Assembly (NCBI RefSeq): GCF_007859315.1
Contig: NZ_VOHA01000003.1
Span: 124,001 to 188,000 of the forward strand
Direction: 5' to 3'
Length of the DNA stretch: 64,000 nucleotides
Origin: Reyranella sp. CPCC 100927
GTDB taxonomy: Bacteria > Pseudomonadota > Alphaproteobacteria > Reyranellales > Reyranellaceae
The translations under genes and the position numbers were made by a program. Below the pieces are notes generated by a model. The model saw only the letters and a program-made list of their open reading frames with translations, searched no databases and was not told where the DNA came from. Below are positions 42,965 to 52,054 of this stretch, piece after piece (positions within the stretch are counted from its first letter, which is position 1; the number at the start of each line of letters is the position of its first letter).

Positions 42965-43321
42965 TCACTTGGCGCGTCGCGGTCTTCTGGCGGAGACCCG
43001 CTTGGCGGCCGCGAGAGCGACGCGTGCCCACGCGACAAGCTCTTCAGGTTCGTCGATGAGCCGGTCGGGGATGCGCCAGAAGGCGAGATCGATGGTCGTT
43101 CCCGCCTTCTTGTAGTTGAGGGGAGCAGAGGTCGAGGCCTCCTGGAAGAACGCGCGACTGTGGTCATCGACGCGCAAATAGAGCGTGTTCTCCGCGATCA
43201 TCCCCAGCATCACCCCGTCGCAAAACACGCCGGTCTTGCCGAACATGCGCCGTGCCGTGATGTGCCCTAGTGGCGTCAGCTGTTCGAAGAGAAAGTCCGT
43301 GAACCCGTGGCCGGCCGGCAT
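42965..43321 (-). CDS. TfoX/Sxy N-terminal-domain protein
   Basis: A 118-residue protein: FLFEQLTPLGHITARRMFGKTGVFCDGVMLGMIAENTLYLRVDDHSRAFF is the TfoX N-domain, and FWRIPDRLIDEPEELVAWARVAL closes it. The N-domain alone, without the C-domain, is common outside gamma-proteobacteria, and no link to competence should be assumed. ATG at 43321 is preferred, 43357 is possible. Divergent from a LysR gene. Confidence 0.85.
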   Translation of the reverse strand: MPAGHGFTDFLFEQLTPLGHITARRMFGKTGVFCDGVMLGMIAENTLYLRVDDHSRAFFQEASTSAPLNYKKAGTTIDLAFWRIPDRLIDEPEELVAWARVALAAAKRVSARRPRRAK

Positions 43322-43415
43322 GCCACATCCTCGCAACGATGTTCTGCGATCACGCATGGATACTGGAAGAGACCCAATCTGCTGGGTGAATACAAACGAG
43401 AACCGTGCCACGATT

Positions 43416-43432
43416 TGTGAGCATGACTCACA
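43416..43432. promoter_or_regulatory. Palindrome overlapping the LysR start region
   Basis: TGTGAG-CATGA-CTCACA is a perfect 17-bp inverted repeat ending 1 nt before an ATG at 43434 and 13 nt before the preferred start at 43446. Candidate site for autorepression by the LysR protein and control of tfoX-like gene expression. Confidence 0.45.
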
Positions 43433-43445
43433 GATGAGCCCTTTC

Positions 43446-44438
43446 ATGAGACGCCGCCTGCCGCCGCTCAGCACGCTTCCGAGTTTCGAAGCCACGGCCC
43501 GGCTGCTCAGTTTCTCGCGGGCGGCTGACGAACTCGGCGTAACCCACGGCGCCGTCAGTCGCGCGGTACGCAATCTGGAAGATCAACTCGGCGTCCGGCT
43601 GATGATCCGTGCAACCCGCAGCGTTCGACTGACGCCGGCCGGGGTGTCGTTTGCCGCCGAGGTCGCCGATGCTCTGGAGCGACTCGCCGTTGCGGCGTCG
43701 ACGGCCGCCGGACGATCCTCGTCGATCGTCAATGTGAGTACCATCGATTCGTTTGCGGCCAGATGGCTCATGCCGCGGCTGCCGCGCTTTCGCCGCGCCC
43801 ATAGCGGGATCGACGTGCGCGTCTCGATGTCGGAGCGTCTCGCCGATTTCGTCAACGATGGGATCGACCTGGCGATCCGATGCGGTGGCGGTCGCTATCC
43901 CGGGATGACATCCGAGTTGCTGATGACGGAGGATCATTTTCCGGTCTGCAGCCCCAAACTGCTCCAGGGCCGCCGCCCGCTACGATCGCCGGCAGATCTG
44001 TTGCGCCACACGCTCCTGCACGATGTCTTTACCGTCGACTGGGCGGTCTGGTTGCAGAGCGCCGGTATCGAGCATGTCCATTCGCAACGGGGACCGACAT
44101 TTCTGTCGTCGGATCATGCCATCCAGGCGGCGGTCCGCGGCGAGGGTGTGATCCTCGGGCGCAGTGCGCTCATCGCCGACGAGCTTGCATCCGGTCGTCT
44201 GGTGCGGCCATTCGAGTTCAAGCTGCCGGCCAGTTTTGCCTACTACGCGGTATACCCGGCTCGGGCCTTGAAACGTGCCAGCGTGAAGGCATTTCGTGAC
44301 TGGCTTATTGCCGAGGCGCGGACTGAGGCAAAGAGGGGCCGCGTTACGTCAGCACCAGCGACGGCAGCGGCTGCAGGGAGGTCAGTTCCCGGGCGAGCTG
44401 GCCAGGGAGCCGCTCGCGCGGTGCGGCGGCGCGGTTGA
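43446..44438 (+). CDS. LysR-family regulator, GcvA-like
   Basis: A 330-residue LysR protein. The N-terminus RRRLPPLSTLPSFEATARLLSFSRAADELGVTHGAVSRAVRNLED is typical of the GcvA/AmpR subgroup. The effector part includes DFVNDGIDLAIRCGGG and YPARALKRASVKAFRDWL. The last 30 residues (Ala/Arg/Gly-rich) run 95 bp into the convergent dehalogenase gene, so the family domain ends before the stop codon. A start at 43434 is also possible. Confidence 0.85.
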   Translation: MRRRLPPLSTLPSFEATARLLSFSRAADELGVTHGAVSRAVRNLEDQLGVRLMIRATRSVRLTPAGVSFAAEVADALERLAVAASTAAGRSSSIVNVSTIDSFAARWLMPRLPRFRRAHSGIDVRVSMSERLADFVNDGIDLAIRCGGGRYPGMTSELLMTEDHFPVCSPKLLQGRRPLRSPADLLRHTLLHDVFTVDWAVWLQSAGIEHVHSQRGPTFLSSDHAIQAAVRGEGVILGRSALIADELASGRLVRPFEFKLPASFAYYAVYPARALKRASVKAFRDWLIAEARTEAKRGRVTSAPATAAAAGRSVPGRAGQGAARAVRRRG

Positions 44439-45027
44439 TCCAGCACACCTGGAAGCCGAAATGAGCGGCCGCATGAGCATCCCAGCCATTGGACGAGAGG
44501 AAGCAGATCTCGTGCGGCGCGATCCCAAGCCCGTCAACCGCCAGCTGGTAGACCCGCGGGTCGGTCTTGAAGGTCTTCACCGCATCGACGCTGTAGAGCG
44601 CATCGAACAGCGATGTGAACGCAGCGTTGCGCACGACGGCGCTGAGCATCTGGGGATCGCCATTGGACAGGATCGCCGTCTTCATTCGTCCGGCGCGCAA
44701 CGCCTCCAAGGTCCCGCGCACTTCGGGGAAGGGATCGAGTTCGAGGTAGGCGGCCATCAGCTTGTCGCGGATGCCAGGTACCGTTACGCCACAGGCTTCC
44801 AGGCAATGATCGAGCGCTTCGCCGGTGACCTGCCAGAAGGGTGCGTAGGTGCCGGCCAGCGTGCGCAGCCATGTGTAGCTGATCTGCTTGTGCCGCCACA
44901 TCTCCGACAGGCGATCCGCTTGCGGTCCGATGGCATCGCGCTGGCGCGCCACCGCGGCGTTGAAGTCGAACAGCGTGCCATAGGCATCGAACACACAGGC
45001 TTTGATGCCGGTCAGGCGGTCGGTCAT
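44344..45027 (-). CDS. Haloacid dehalogenase, type II (L-2-haloacid dehalogenase-like)
   Basis: A 227-residue HAD-superfamily hydrolase. Nucleophile D14 lies in VFDAYGTLFDF with T18. The later conserved residues of L-2-haloacid dehalogenases are visible: Ser/Asn in ILSNGDPQML, Lys in KTFKTDPRVYQLA, and Ser/Asn/Asp in SSNGWDAHAA. It would replace the halogen of L-2-haloacids with OH through an aspartyl ester; fluoroacetate dehalogenase is not of this fold. ATG at 45027 is preferred over the longer frame, which runs into a repeat. It overlaps the LysR gene tail by 95 bp. Confidence 0.88.
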   Translation of the reverse strand: MTDRLTGIKACVFDAYGTLFDFNAAVARQRDAIGPQADRLSEMWRHKQISYTWLRTLAGTYAPFWQVTGEALDHCLEACGVTVPGIRDKLMAAYLELDPFPEVRGTLEALRAGRMKTAILSNGDPQMLSAVVRNAAFTSLFDALYSVDAVKTFKTDPRVYQLAVDGLGIAPHEICFLSSNGWDAHAAAHFGFQVCWINRAAAPRERLPGQLARELTSLQPLPSLVLT

Positions 45028-45043
45028 GGTCAAACTCCCCATA

Positions 45044-45201
45044 GACCTCTCCCCGCCGGGGAGAGGTCGACGCGCGCGCAGCGTGCGTCGGGTGAGGGGG
45101 CGTCGAAGCCGTACGCGATGCCAGATGACAAGCACCCCGCGCGTGCCGTGGCCCCCTCACCCGACGCTGGCGCGCCGACCTCCCCCCGCTGGGGAGAGGT
45201 C
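45044..45201. repeat. Inverted pair of an intergenic repeat element
   Basis: A unit at 45044-45101 has its own perfect stem, ACCTCTCCCC-GCC-GGGGAGAGGT, then GCGTCGGGTGAGGGGGC. A second unit in reverse orientation lies at 45150-45201 (GCCCCCTCACCCGACGC, then GGGGAGAGGTC). The whole could fold to one long hairpin between the dehalogenase and transglycosylase genes. Confidence 0.7.
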
Positions 45202-45210
45202 ACAACACCC

Positions 45211-47460
45211 TCACCGCTGCGGCGCGGGCACCGTGCGGAACTGGCCGTTGAGACGGTCGCGGTAGACGACGACGCCTTCCATCACGCGCTGCACGTAGTT
45301 GCGGGTCTCACGGAACGGGATCAGTTCGATCCAGTCGACCATGTCGATGGCGCCGGTGCGCGGGTCGCCGATGCTCTCCAGCCAACGTGCGACGCGGTTG
45401 GGGCCGGCGTTGTAGCCGGCCAGCGCCAGCTCGTAGGAGCCGCCGAACTTCTCCAGCATGTCGCCGAGATAGCGCGTGCCCAGGGTGACGTTGTAGGCGG
45501 GATCGCGCGTCAGCCGGCCGGCGTCGAAAGGCTGGCCGAGCTTGCCCGCCACGTCACGCGCCGTGCCGGGCATCAGCTGCATCATGCCCAGCGCGCCGGA
45601 GGAGGAGACGGCTGCCGTGTTGAAGCTGCTTTCCTGGCGTGTCAGTGACAGCACCAGCGCGCGCTCGATGGCGCCGGTGGCACCGAGGTCGACCACGGGG
45701 TAGGCGGCATCGAACAGCACCACGCCGGTCTCGACGCCGCGGCGGGCCATCGCCACCGCCACGTCGGGCCGGCCCATGTCGAGCGCCAGCGCCGCGCTCA
45801 GGCCCAGTTCGCCGGCGCTGCCGGCCAGCCGGCCCAGCCGCAGCAGGAACAGCCGGGCGCGATCATCCTCGCCGACCTGCTTCAGCCAGCGCGCCACCGA
45901 CACGATCTCGCGCCGCTCGACGGTGCGGCGCTCGACATCGGTCACCACCGGGTCGGTGGGCATCTGCATGGCGTTGTTGGGCAGCTTCTTGGCGGCCAGC
46001 TGGCCATAAAAGGTCTGGCCGTACTGTGCGCCGCGATCGTACCACACGGTGGCGTCGCGCGTGCGTCGCGCCGCTTCGTGTGTGCGGCCCAGCCAATAGG
46101 CGGCTCGGCTCTTGGAGACCGGTGTCGACACGTTGTCTTCCAGCGTCTGGAAGTGATGCAGCGCCTGGTCCGGCTTCTTCAGCCAGCGCAACGCGATCCA
46201 GCCGGCCATGAACTCGGCCTCGGCGAACGCCACGCCGCGCTTCAGCCCGTGCGCCGCCACCAGGCGATAGGCCTGCTCGACCCGCTTGGCCTGCAGGGCA
46301 TCGCGCGCCATGGTCTGGCGCTCCGACCACCAGTTGTCATCCTGCTCGAAGGTCGCCGGCAAGCTTTGCAGAAGGCTGAGCGCGCCTGCGTTGTCGCCGC
46401 TGCGACGCAGGTAGCGTACGCGGTCGAGCAGCAGGCGACCGTCCTGCTGCTGTGCCGCCGGCACGGCCTTCAGCACGGTCACCACCTCGGGCGCCTTGGC
46501 CGCCATCGCCAGGCGCGCCTCGGCGATCGGCCGGTAGTCGTCGGGCAACTTGGGCACCAGATCGCGCGCGACCTTGTCGCGTCCCTCGCGCATCAGGCGG
46601 TCGAAGCGCTCGACATGGTCGGTCGCTTGCAGATGCTTGCCGTAGACCGTGAGGAGCGAGATCTCGTCGTTGGGACGGAACGTGCCGGTGCGCCAGCTTT
46701 CCCGCGCCAGCGCCGGCACTTGGTCCGGCGCAACCTGCTCGGCCGCTTCGAGGCGCCGCATCAGGCCGGCGCTGGTGAGTGGCGGGAAATCCTTGAAGAA
46801 CGCCATCACCTCGGCAGGCGGTGTCTCCGAGACGATCTTGTCCTCGGCCTGGCGCCGCAACACGGCATCGTCGGGCCAGTCGGGGCTGGCGCGCAGGAAG
46901 GCGACGATGGCAGCGAAGGTCGTGTCGCTCTTGGGCTGCCGCGCGATCGACCACTCGATGTATTTCATCAGGCCGCCGTTGCGCGTCGGCGCAATGGTGC
47001 GGCGCGCATCGTCCCAGCGCTGCTCGTCGACTGCCTTCAGGGCGTCGGTGAAGGCGCGCGCGGCGTCGGCCGGCAGTGGCGCCACCTCGGCCAGGGCGCC
47101 GGCCACTTTGTCGGGCTGTTGCGGGGCGATGGTAGAACCGCCTTCACCGAGTGGCACATAGCCGCCGGTGGACGGCCGCGGGCCGCTGGGCGGTGGTGCC
47201 GACGCGGGACCTTGTACCGTGCGTCCACCGGGGGTACGCACGGCCGGGCCTGGCGACTCCGTGGCCGGCGCGCCGGCACTGTCGCCGCTGCCTTTGAGGA
47301 TGGTCACCTGCGCCTGCAGCGGCGATGCCGTCAGCACCACCGACAGCGTCGCCGCGACCGACAGCGCGCGACCTGCACAAAGGATAGGCAAGGGAACCCA
47401 CTTTTCCACGGGTCGGCAAGGTATCGGCGCCGGAACGCCCTGTCCAATGCGTCGGGTCAT
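45211..47460 (-). CDS. Soluble lytic murein transglycosylase (Slt-type)
   Basis: A 749-residue periplasmic enzyme that cleaves the MurNAc-GlcNAc bond of peptidoglycan to leave 1,6-anhydro ends. A signal/hydrophobic segment near residues 20-50 precedes a Pro/Ser-rich stretch. Residues 130-560 form the helical superhelix of Slt70 (AYWLGRTHEAARR and neighbouring repeats). The catalytic domain is at 590-740: LSLTRQESSFNTAAVSSSGALGMMQLMPGTA with catalytic Glu, and ELALAGYNAGPNRVARWL. ATG at 47460 or 47493. Divergent from livK. Confidence 0.9.
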   Translation of the reverse strand: MTRRIGQGVPAPIPCRPVEKWVPLPILCAGRALSVAATLSVVLTASPLQAQVTILKGSGDSAGAPATESPGPAVRTPGGRTVQGPASAPPPSGPRPSTGGYVPLGEGGSTIAPQQPDKVAGALAEVAPLPADAARAFTDALKAVDEQRWDDARRTIAPTRNGGLMKYIEWSIARQPKSDTTFAAIVAFLRASPDWPDDAVLRRQAEDKIVSETPPAEVMAFFKDFPPLTSAGLMRRLEAAEQVAPDQVPALARESWRTGTFRPNDEISLLTVYGKHLQATDHVERFDRLMREGRDKVARDLVPKLPDDYRPIAEARLAMAAKAPEVVTVLKAVPAAQQQDGRLLLDRVRYLRRSGDNAGALSLLQSLPATFEQDDNWWSERQTMARDALQAKRVEQAYRLVAAHGLKRGVAFAEAEFMAGWIALRWLKKPDQALHHFQTLEDNVSTPVSKSRAAYWLGRTHEAARRTRDATVWYDRGAQYGQTFYGQLAAKKLPNNAMQMPTDPVVTDVERRTVERREIVSVARWLKQVGEDDRARLFLLRLGRLAGSAGELGLSAALALDMGRPDVAVAMARRGVETGVVLFDAAYPVVDLGATGAIERALVLSLTRQESSFNTAAVSSSGALGMMQLMPGTARDVAGKLGQPFDAGRLTRDPAYNVTLGTRYLGDMLEKFGGSYELALAGYNAGPNRVARWLESIGDPRTGAIDMVDWIELIPFRETRNYVQRVMEGVVVYRDRLNGQFRTVPAPQR

Positions 47461-47618
47461 CGGGAAGTCGCCGCGGATTGTTTCGCATGGCATGGCGATG
47501 GCCATGCTGGCATGCATGATGACGGTGGCGGATTGTCGTGGCCTTGATAAGCTGCCTGCCAAGTCGGCACCGGATGCTCCCCATACGCATCAATCAAACA
47601 GCCGATCGGAGGAAACAC

Positions 47619-48866
47619 ATGAGACGCAAGCTGGACATGATTCCGGCCGCGCTGGCCATTGCGGCGTCCCTGGGCGCTGGTGCCACCGCCTGGGCCCAGG
47701 GCACGATCAAGATCGCTTACACGGACCCGCTGTCGGGTCCGTTTGCACAGGTGGGCGATTCGAACCTCAAGCAATTCCAGTACATCCTCGACTACATCAA
47801 TTCCAAGGGCGGGGCGCTGGGCAAGAAGTTCGAGCTGGTGCCGTTCGACAACAAGTCGCAGCCGTCCGACGCGCTGCTGGCGCTCAAGAGCGCCACCGAC
47901 CAGAATATGCCGTTCATCATGCAATGCAGCGGCTCCAATATCGCGGCGGCGCTGATCGAAGCGGTCGACAAGCACAACGAGCGCAACCCGGATAACCGCA
48001 TCATTTACGTCAATTGCGGCGCGATCGCGACCGAACTGACGAACGAGAAGTGCAGCTTCTGGCATTTCCGCTTCGATATCCACGCCGCCATGAAGGCCGA
48101 GACCGTGGTGCGGGCGCTGCCCAAGGAAGTGACCAAGATCTACCTGCTGAACCAGGACTACCTGTTCGGCCAGTCCGTGCAGCGCGACATCAAGGAGTTC
48201 CTGAAGAAGCTGCGCCCCGATGTGCAGGTGGTGGGCGAGGAACTGATCCCCCTGGGCAAGGTCAAGGACTTCTCGCCCTACATCACCAAGATCAAGGCAG
48301 CCGGCACCCAGGCGCTGATCACGGGCAACTGGGGCCCCGACATGACCTTGCTGATCAAGGCCGGCATGGATGCCGGTCTCGATATTCGCTACTACACGAT
48401 GTACGCGCACCTGACCGGTGGGCCGACCGCGATCGGCCCGGGCGGTGACGGCAAGGTGCGTGCCATCATGCCGTTCAGCGAGAACATCGCGGTCGAGGAC
48501 AAGAACGCCGAGGTCGAGGCCTGGACTAAGGCGTTCCGCGACAAGCACAGCTTCGACTTCTATGCCGCCGGCTTCCGCACCATCTTCGAGTTCCTGCAGG
48601 CCGGCGTCGCCAAGGCCGGTGCCGTCGATGCGACCAAGATCGCCTACGCAATGGAAGGCATGGAACTGAAGGACTTCCTGGGCCATCCCGCGATCATGCG
48701 CAAGGACGACCACCAGGTGCTCACCAACTACTATGTCGGCGTCTTCAAGAAGGGCGTGAAATACGACTCCGAGAAGACCGGCCTGGGCTGGGCGACCGAG
48801 GCCACCGTGACCGCCAAGGACCTCGACCAACCCAGCACCTGCAAGATGAAGCGGCCGAAGTCGTAA
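47619..48866 (+). CDS. livK: ABC transporter substrate-binding protein, branched-chain amino acid type
   Basis: A 415-residue periplasmic binding protein with a Sec signal (residues 1-27, ending TAWAQG). The mature domain follows the LivK/leucine-binding fold: IKIAYTDPLSGPFAQVGDS, QFQYILDYINSKGG, FELVPFDNKSQPSDAL, and late FYAAGFRTIFEFLQAG. Ligand may be a branched-chain amino acid, an amide or an aromatic acid. GGAGGAAAC precedes ATG 47619. An 84-nt hairpin lies just after it. Confidence 0.92.
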   Translation: MRRKLDMIPAALAIAASLGAGATAWAQGTIKIAYTDPLSGPFAQVGDSNLKQFQYILDYINSKGGALGKKFELVPFDNKSQPSDALLALKSATDQNMPFIMQCSGSNIAAALIEAVDKHNERNPDNRIIYVNCGAIATELTNEKCSFWHFRFDIHAAMKAETVVRALPKEVTKIYLLNQDYLFGQSVQRDIKEFLKKLRPDVQVVGEELIPLGKVKDFSPYITKIKAAGTQALITGNWGPDMTLLIKAGMDAGLDIRYYTMYAHLTGGPTAIGPGGDGKVRAIMPFSENIAVEDKNAEVEAWTKAFRDKHSFDFYAAGFRTIFEFLQAGVAKAGAVDATKIAYAMEGMELKDFLGHPAIMRKDDHQVLTNYYVGVFKKGVKYDSEKTGLGWATEATVTAKDLDQPSTCKMKRPKS

Positions 48867-48884
48867 GGTGGCGCGCAGCGGCGC

Positions 48885-48968
48885 CTTCATGGTGAGCTTG
48901 TCGAACCATGAAGGCCTCGCACAGCGGTAGTGCGAGACGCTTCATGGTTCGACAAGCTCACCATGAAG
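48885..48968. repeat. Perfect 29-bp inverted repeat between livK and livH
   Basis: Positions 48885-48913 and 48940-48968 are exact reverse complements (29 bp, no mismatch). The 26-nt loop has its own CTCGCAC/GTGCGAG stem. This long hairpin in an operon after the binding-protein gene recalls REP-type elements that keep the binding-protein message more abundant than the permease part. The arm sequence looks like a dispersed genomic repeat; no other copy is in the window. Confidence 0.85.
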
Positions 48969-49017
48969 CGTTGCTGCAGCGAAGAACATCCGATTCTGTT
49001 CGTACGGACCCCACCCC

Positions 49018-49965
49018 ATGGAAGTCTTCCTCGTCTCGCTGTTGAACGGCCTTGTCTACGGCATGCTGCTGTTCATGCTGGCCAGCGGACTGACGTTGAT
49101 CTTCAGCATGATGGGCGTGCTGAATTTCGCGCATGCCAGCGCCTACATGCTGGGCGCCTATTTCGCCTTCACCATCAGCCTCTATGTCGGCTTCTGGCCG
49201 GCACTGATCCTGGCGCCGCTGCTGTGCGGCCTGGTCGGGGCCGCGATCGAGATGTACGGGCTGCGGCGGGTGCACAAGAACGGCCACATCGCCGAGCTGT
49301 TGTTCACCTTCGGCCTGGCGCTGATCATCGAGAAGTGCGTGCAGATGACGTGGGGCCTGGTCGCGGTACCGTACCGCGTGCCGGCCGGCCTCGATTTTCC
49401 GCTGTTCAGCGTCTATGGCACCAACTTCCATGCCTATCGCGCCTTCATGCTGCTGATCTCGGCGCTGATGTTCGTCTCGATCTGGCTGGTGCTGACCCGC
49501 ACGCGGGTCGGACTCATCATCCAGGCCTCGCTCACGCATCCGGAGATGGTGGGGGCGCTGGGGCACAACGTGCCGCGCGTGTTCACCATGGTGTTCGCCG
49601 GCGGCACGGCGCTGGCGGGCCTCGCCGGGGTCATCGGCGGCAACTACCAGGTCACCGAACCGTCGATGGCGTTCGCCATGGGACCCATCGTCTTCGTGGT
49701 CGTGGTGTTCGGCGGCCTGGGCTCGCTGACCGGCTGCTTCATCGCCTCGCTGCTGATGGGCCTGATCCAGACCTTCGCCATCGTGCTCGACTATTCGCTG
49801 GCCGACCTGCTGAAGCAGTTCGGCATCGTCATCACCAGCAGCACGCCGTTTGCCGAGGTGCTGAACGTACCCATCCCGCGCATCGGCGCGCTGCTGCCCT
49901 ACATCCTGCTGGTGCTGATCCTGCTGTTCAAACCCCGCGGCCTGATGGGGACACGCGACACATGA
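49018..49965 (+). CDS. livH: ABC transporter permease, LivH type
   Basis: A 315-residue inner-membrane permease with about eight spans. LLNGLVYGMLLFMLASGLTLIFSMMGVLNFAHASAYMLGAY is the conserved LivH N-terminal region, and GLIIQASLTHPEMVGALGHNV carries the coupling EAA-like loop. It pairs with LivM to form the channel. The ATGA overlap with livM implies coupled translation. Confidence 0.93.
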   Translation: MEVFLVSLLNGLVYGMLLFMLASGLTLIFSMMGVLNFAHASAYMLGAYFAFTISLYVGFWPALILAPLLCGLVGAAIEMYGLRRVHKNGHIAELLFTFGLALIIEKCVQMTWGLVAVPYRVPAGLDFPLFSVYGTNFHAYRAFMLLISALMFVSIWLVLTRTRVGLIIQASLTHPEMVGALGHNVPRVFTMVFAGGTALAGLAGVIGGNYQVTEPSMAFAMGPIVFVVVVFGGLGSLTGCFIASLLMGLIQTFAIVLDYSLADLLKQFGIVITSSTPFAEVLNVPIPRIGALLPYILLVLILLFKPRGLMGTRDT

Positions 49966-51305
49966 GTGCCGATGCCGACTCCCTGCCGGGCGTGAACGCC
50001 TCGGCGGCCGACCGAATGGTCGCGCCGCGGCCCTTCCTGCGCGAGCACTGGCCATGGTTCGCGGCGATCCTGATCGCCATCGTGATGCCGTGGTTCTTCT
50101 TCAACTGGTCGACCGGCCGGCATTCGGGCTTCGTGCTCACCATGCTGAGCGAGATCGGCCTGATGACCATCTTCGCCCTGTCCTTCAACATGCAGATGGG
50201 CCACACCGGCCTGCTGTCGTTCGGTCATGCCATCCTGTTCGGGCTGGGCGGCTACTGCACCGCGCATGCGCTTAATGCCGTCAAGGACGGCGGCGTGTGG
50301 CTGCCGACCGAGCTGGTGCCGCTGGTCGGCGGCCTGGGCGGCCTGTTCTTCGGCATCCTGTTCGGCTACCTCGCCACCAAGCAGCGCGCCACGGCGTTCG
50401 CCATGATCACCATGGGCATGGGCGAGCTGGTGGCCGCCGCGGCCCTGATGTTCATGGGTTTCTTCGGCGGCGAGGGTGGTGTGAGCACCAACCGCGTGAC
50501 CGGCGTCAGCCTGCTGGGCGCCAGCTACAGCAGTTCGTGGCAGGTCTACTATCTGATCGTGGTGTGGGTTGTGATCTGCGTGGTGCTGATGCGTCTGCAG
50601 ACCATGACGCCGCTGGGTCGCATGGCCAATGCCTGCCGCGACAATTTCGAGCGCGCCCAGTTCGTGGGCTACGACCCGCGCATGGTGCGCTTCTACCAGT
50701 TTGTGCTGTCGGGCTTCTTCGCCGGCATCGCCGGCGCGCTCTACGCCATCCTCTACGAGATCGTGACCTTTGATACGGTGGCGGCGCCGAAATCGGCCAC
50801 GGCACTGCTGGCGACCTATATCGGCGGCGCCGGCGGCTTCTTCGGCCCGATCCTGGGCACCATCCTGGTGGTGCTGCTGCAGAGCGGTGTCAGCCTGCTG
50901 AGCAATGCCTGGCTGCTCTATGTCGGCGTACTGTTCATCATCATGGTGATGTTCGCGCCCGGCGGCATCGTCGGCCTGATCGCCGCCCACGCACCGATCG
51001 CGCGTATCGGGCGGCTGCGGGAGCTGATCGTGCCCTATATCCGCGTCCTGATCCCCGGGCTGTTCGCTGTCCTGGGCTTCGTGGCGCTGGTCGAACTGGC
51101 CTCGTTCACCACCATCGGCGCCGGGCAGGGCAAGAAGCTCGCTATCGCCGATATGGCCATCGATACGGCCAGCGCCACGCCCTGGATCGTGGCCGCCGCG
51201 GCGCTGGTGCTGGGTGGCTTCTGGCTTCGCCATGAAGCGCGTGCGTTCCGCCGTCGTTGGGACGTGCTGATCGATGAAGCCAAACGGCAGGGAGTGGCGG
51301 CATGA
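49962..51305 (+). CDS. livM: ABC transporter permease, LivM type, with C-terminal extension
   Basis: A 447-residue permease. The family core is at residues 30-345 (MQMGHTGLLSFGHAILFGLGGY, GRMANACRDNFERAQFVGYDP, MFAPGGIVGLIAAH). About 100 residues follow the usual end, with two further hydrophobic segments (IPGLFAVLGFVALVELASF, TPWIVAAAALVLGGFWL) and a basic tail. It overlaps livH and livG by 4 bp each, consistent with one transport operon. Confidence 0.92.
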   Translation: MSADADSLPGVNASAADRMVAPRPFLREHWPWFAAILIAIVMPWFFFNWSTGRHSGFVLTMLSEIGLMTIFALSFNMQMGHTGLLSFGHAILFGLGGYCTAHALNAVKDGGVWLPTELVPLVGGLGGLFFGILFGYLATKQRATAFAMITMGMGELVAAAALMFMGFFGGEGGVSTNRVTGVSLLGASYSSSWQVYYLIVVWVVICVVLMRLQTMTPLGRMANACRDNFERAQFVGYDPRMVRFYQFVLSGFFAGIAGALYAILYEIVTFDTVAAPKSATALLATYIGGAGGFFGPILGTILVVLLQSGVSLLSNAWLLYVGVLFIIMVMFAPGGIVGLIAAHAPIARIGRLRELIVPYIRVLIPGLFAVLGFVALVELASFTTIGAGQGKKLAIADMAIDTASATPWIVAAAALVLGGFWLRHEARAFRRRWDVLIDEAKRQGVAA

Positions 51306-52054
51306 GCGACGTCGCCATCGCGCTCAAATCGGTGCGCAAGAGCTTTGGCGCCACGGAGATCATCCGCGGCGTCGACCTCGATATCCCCCGGGGCCAGCGG
51401 CACGCGATCATCGGTCCCAACGGCGCCGGCAAGACGACGCTGTTCAACCTCATCAGCGGTCGTTTTCCCGTCACGTCGGGCACCATCGCGCTCAACGGCG
51501 TGTCGATCAACGGCCTGGCGCCGCACGAGATCAATCGCCGCGGTTTGTCGCGCAGCTTCCAGATCACCTCGATCTTTCCCCGCATGACGGTGTTCGAGAA
51601 TATCCGTTGCGGTCTGCTGTGGGCGCGCGGCTACAAGTACGCGTTCTGGCGCCTGCTGGGACGTCAGAAGAGCCTCAACGAGGAAAGCGAGCGGCTGCTG
51701 GAGCGCCTGAACCTCGGCGCCCGGCGCAACCTGATGGCCGGCCTGTTGTCCTATGCCGAGCAGCGGGCGCTGGAAGTCGGCATCACGATCGCCGGCGGCG
51801 CCGACGTGGTGCTGCTCGATGAGCCCACCGCCGGCATGAGTCACAGCGAGACCGATTATGCCGTGTCCCTGATCCGCAGCGTCACAGAGGGCAAGACCTT
51901 GCTGATGGTCGAGCACGACATGAGCGTCATCTTCGGACTGGCCGACGTGATCACGGTGCTGGTCTACGGCGAGGTGATCGCCAGCGACGTGCCGTCCAAG
52001 ATCCGCGCCAACAAGGCGGTGCAGGAAGCCTATCTCGGCACGGAGGCCGCGTGA
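51302..52054 (+). CDS. livG: ABC transporter ATPase, LivG type
   Basis: A 250-residue ATP-binding subunit. Walker A GPNGAGKTT (38-46), Q-loop SRSFQITSIF, signature LLSYAEQRALEVG (degenerate in place of LSGGQ, usual for LivG), Walker B VVLLDEPTAGM and H-loop VEHDM. It provides half the ATPase of the transporter, with LivF. Overlaps livF by 4 bp. Confidence 0.95.
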   Translation: MSDVAIALKSVRKSFGATEIIRGVDLDIPRGQRHAIIGPNGAGKTTLFNLISGRFPVTSGTIALNGVSINGLAPHEINRRGLSRSFQITSIFPRMTVFENIRCGLLWARGYKYAFWRLLGRQKSLNEESERLLERLNLGARRNLMAGLLSYAEQRALEVGITIAGGADVVLLDEPTAGMSHSETDYAVSLIRSVTEGKTLLMVEHDMSVIFGLADVITVLVYGEVIASDVPSKIRANKAVQEAYLGTEAA

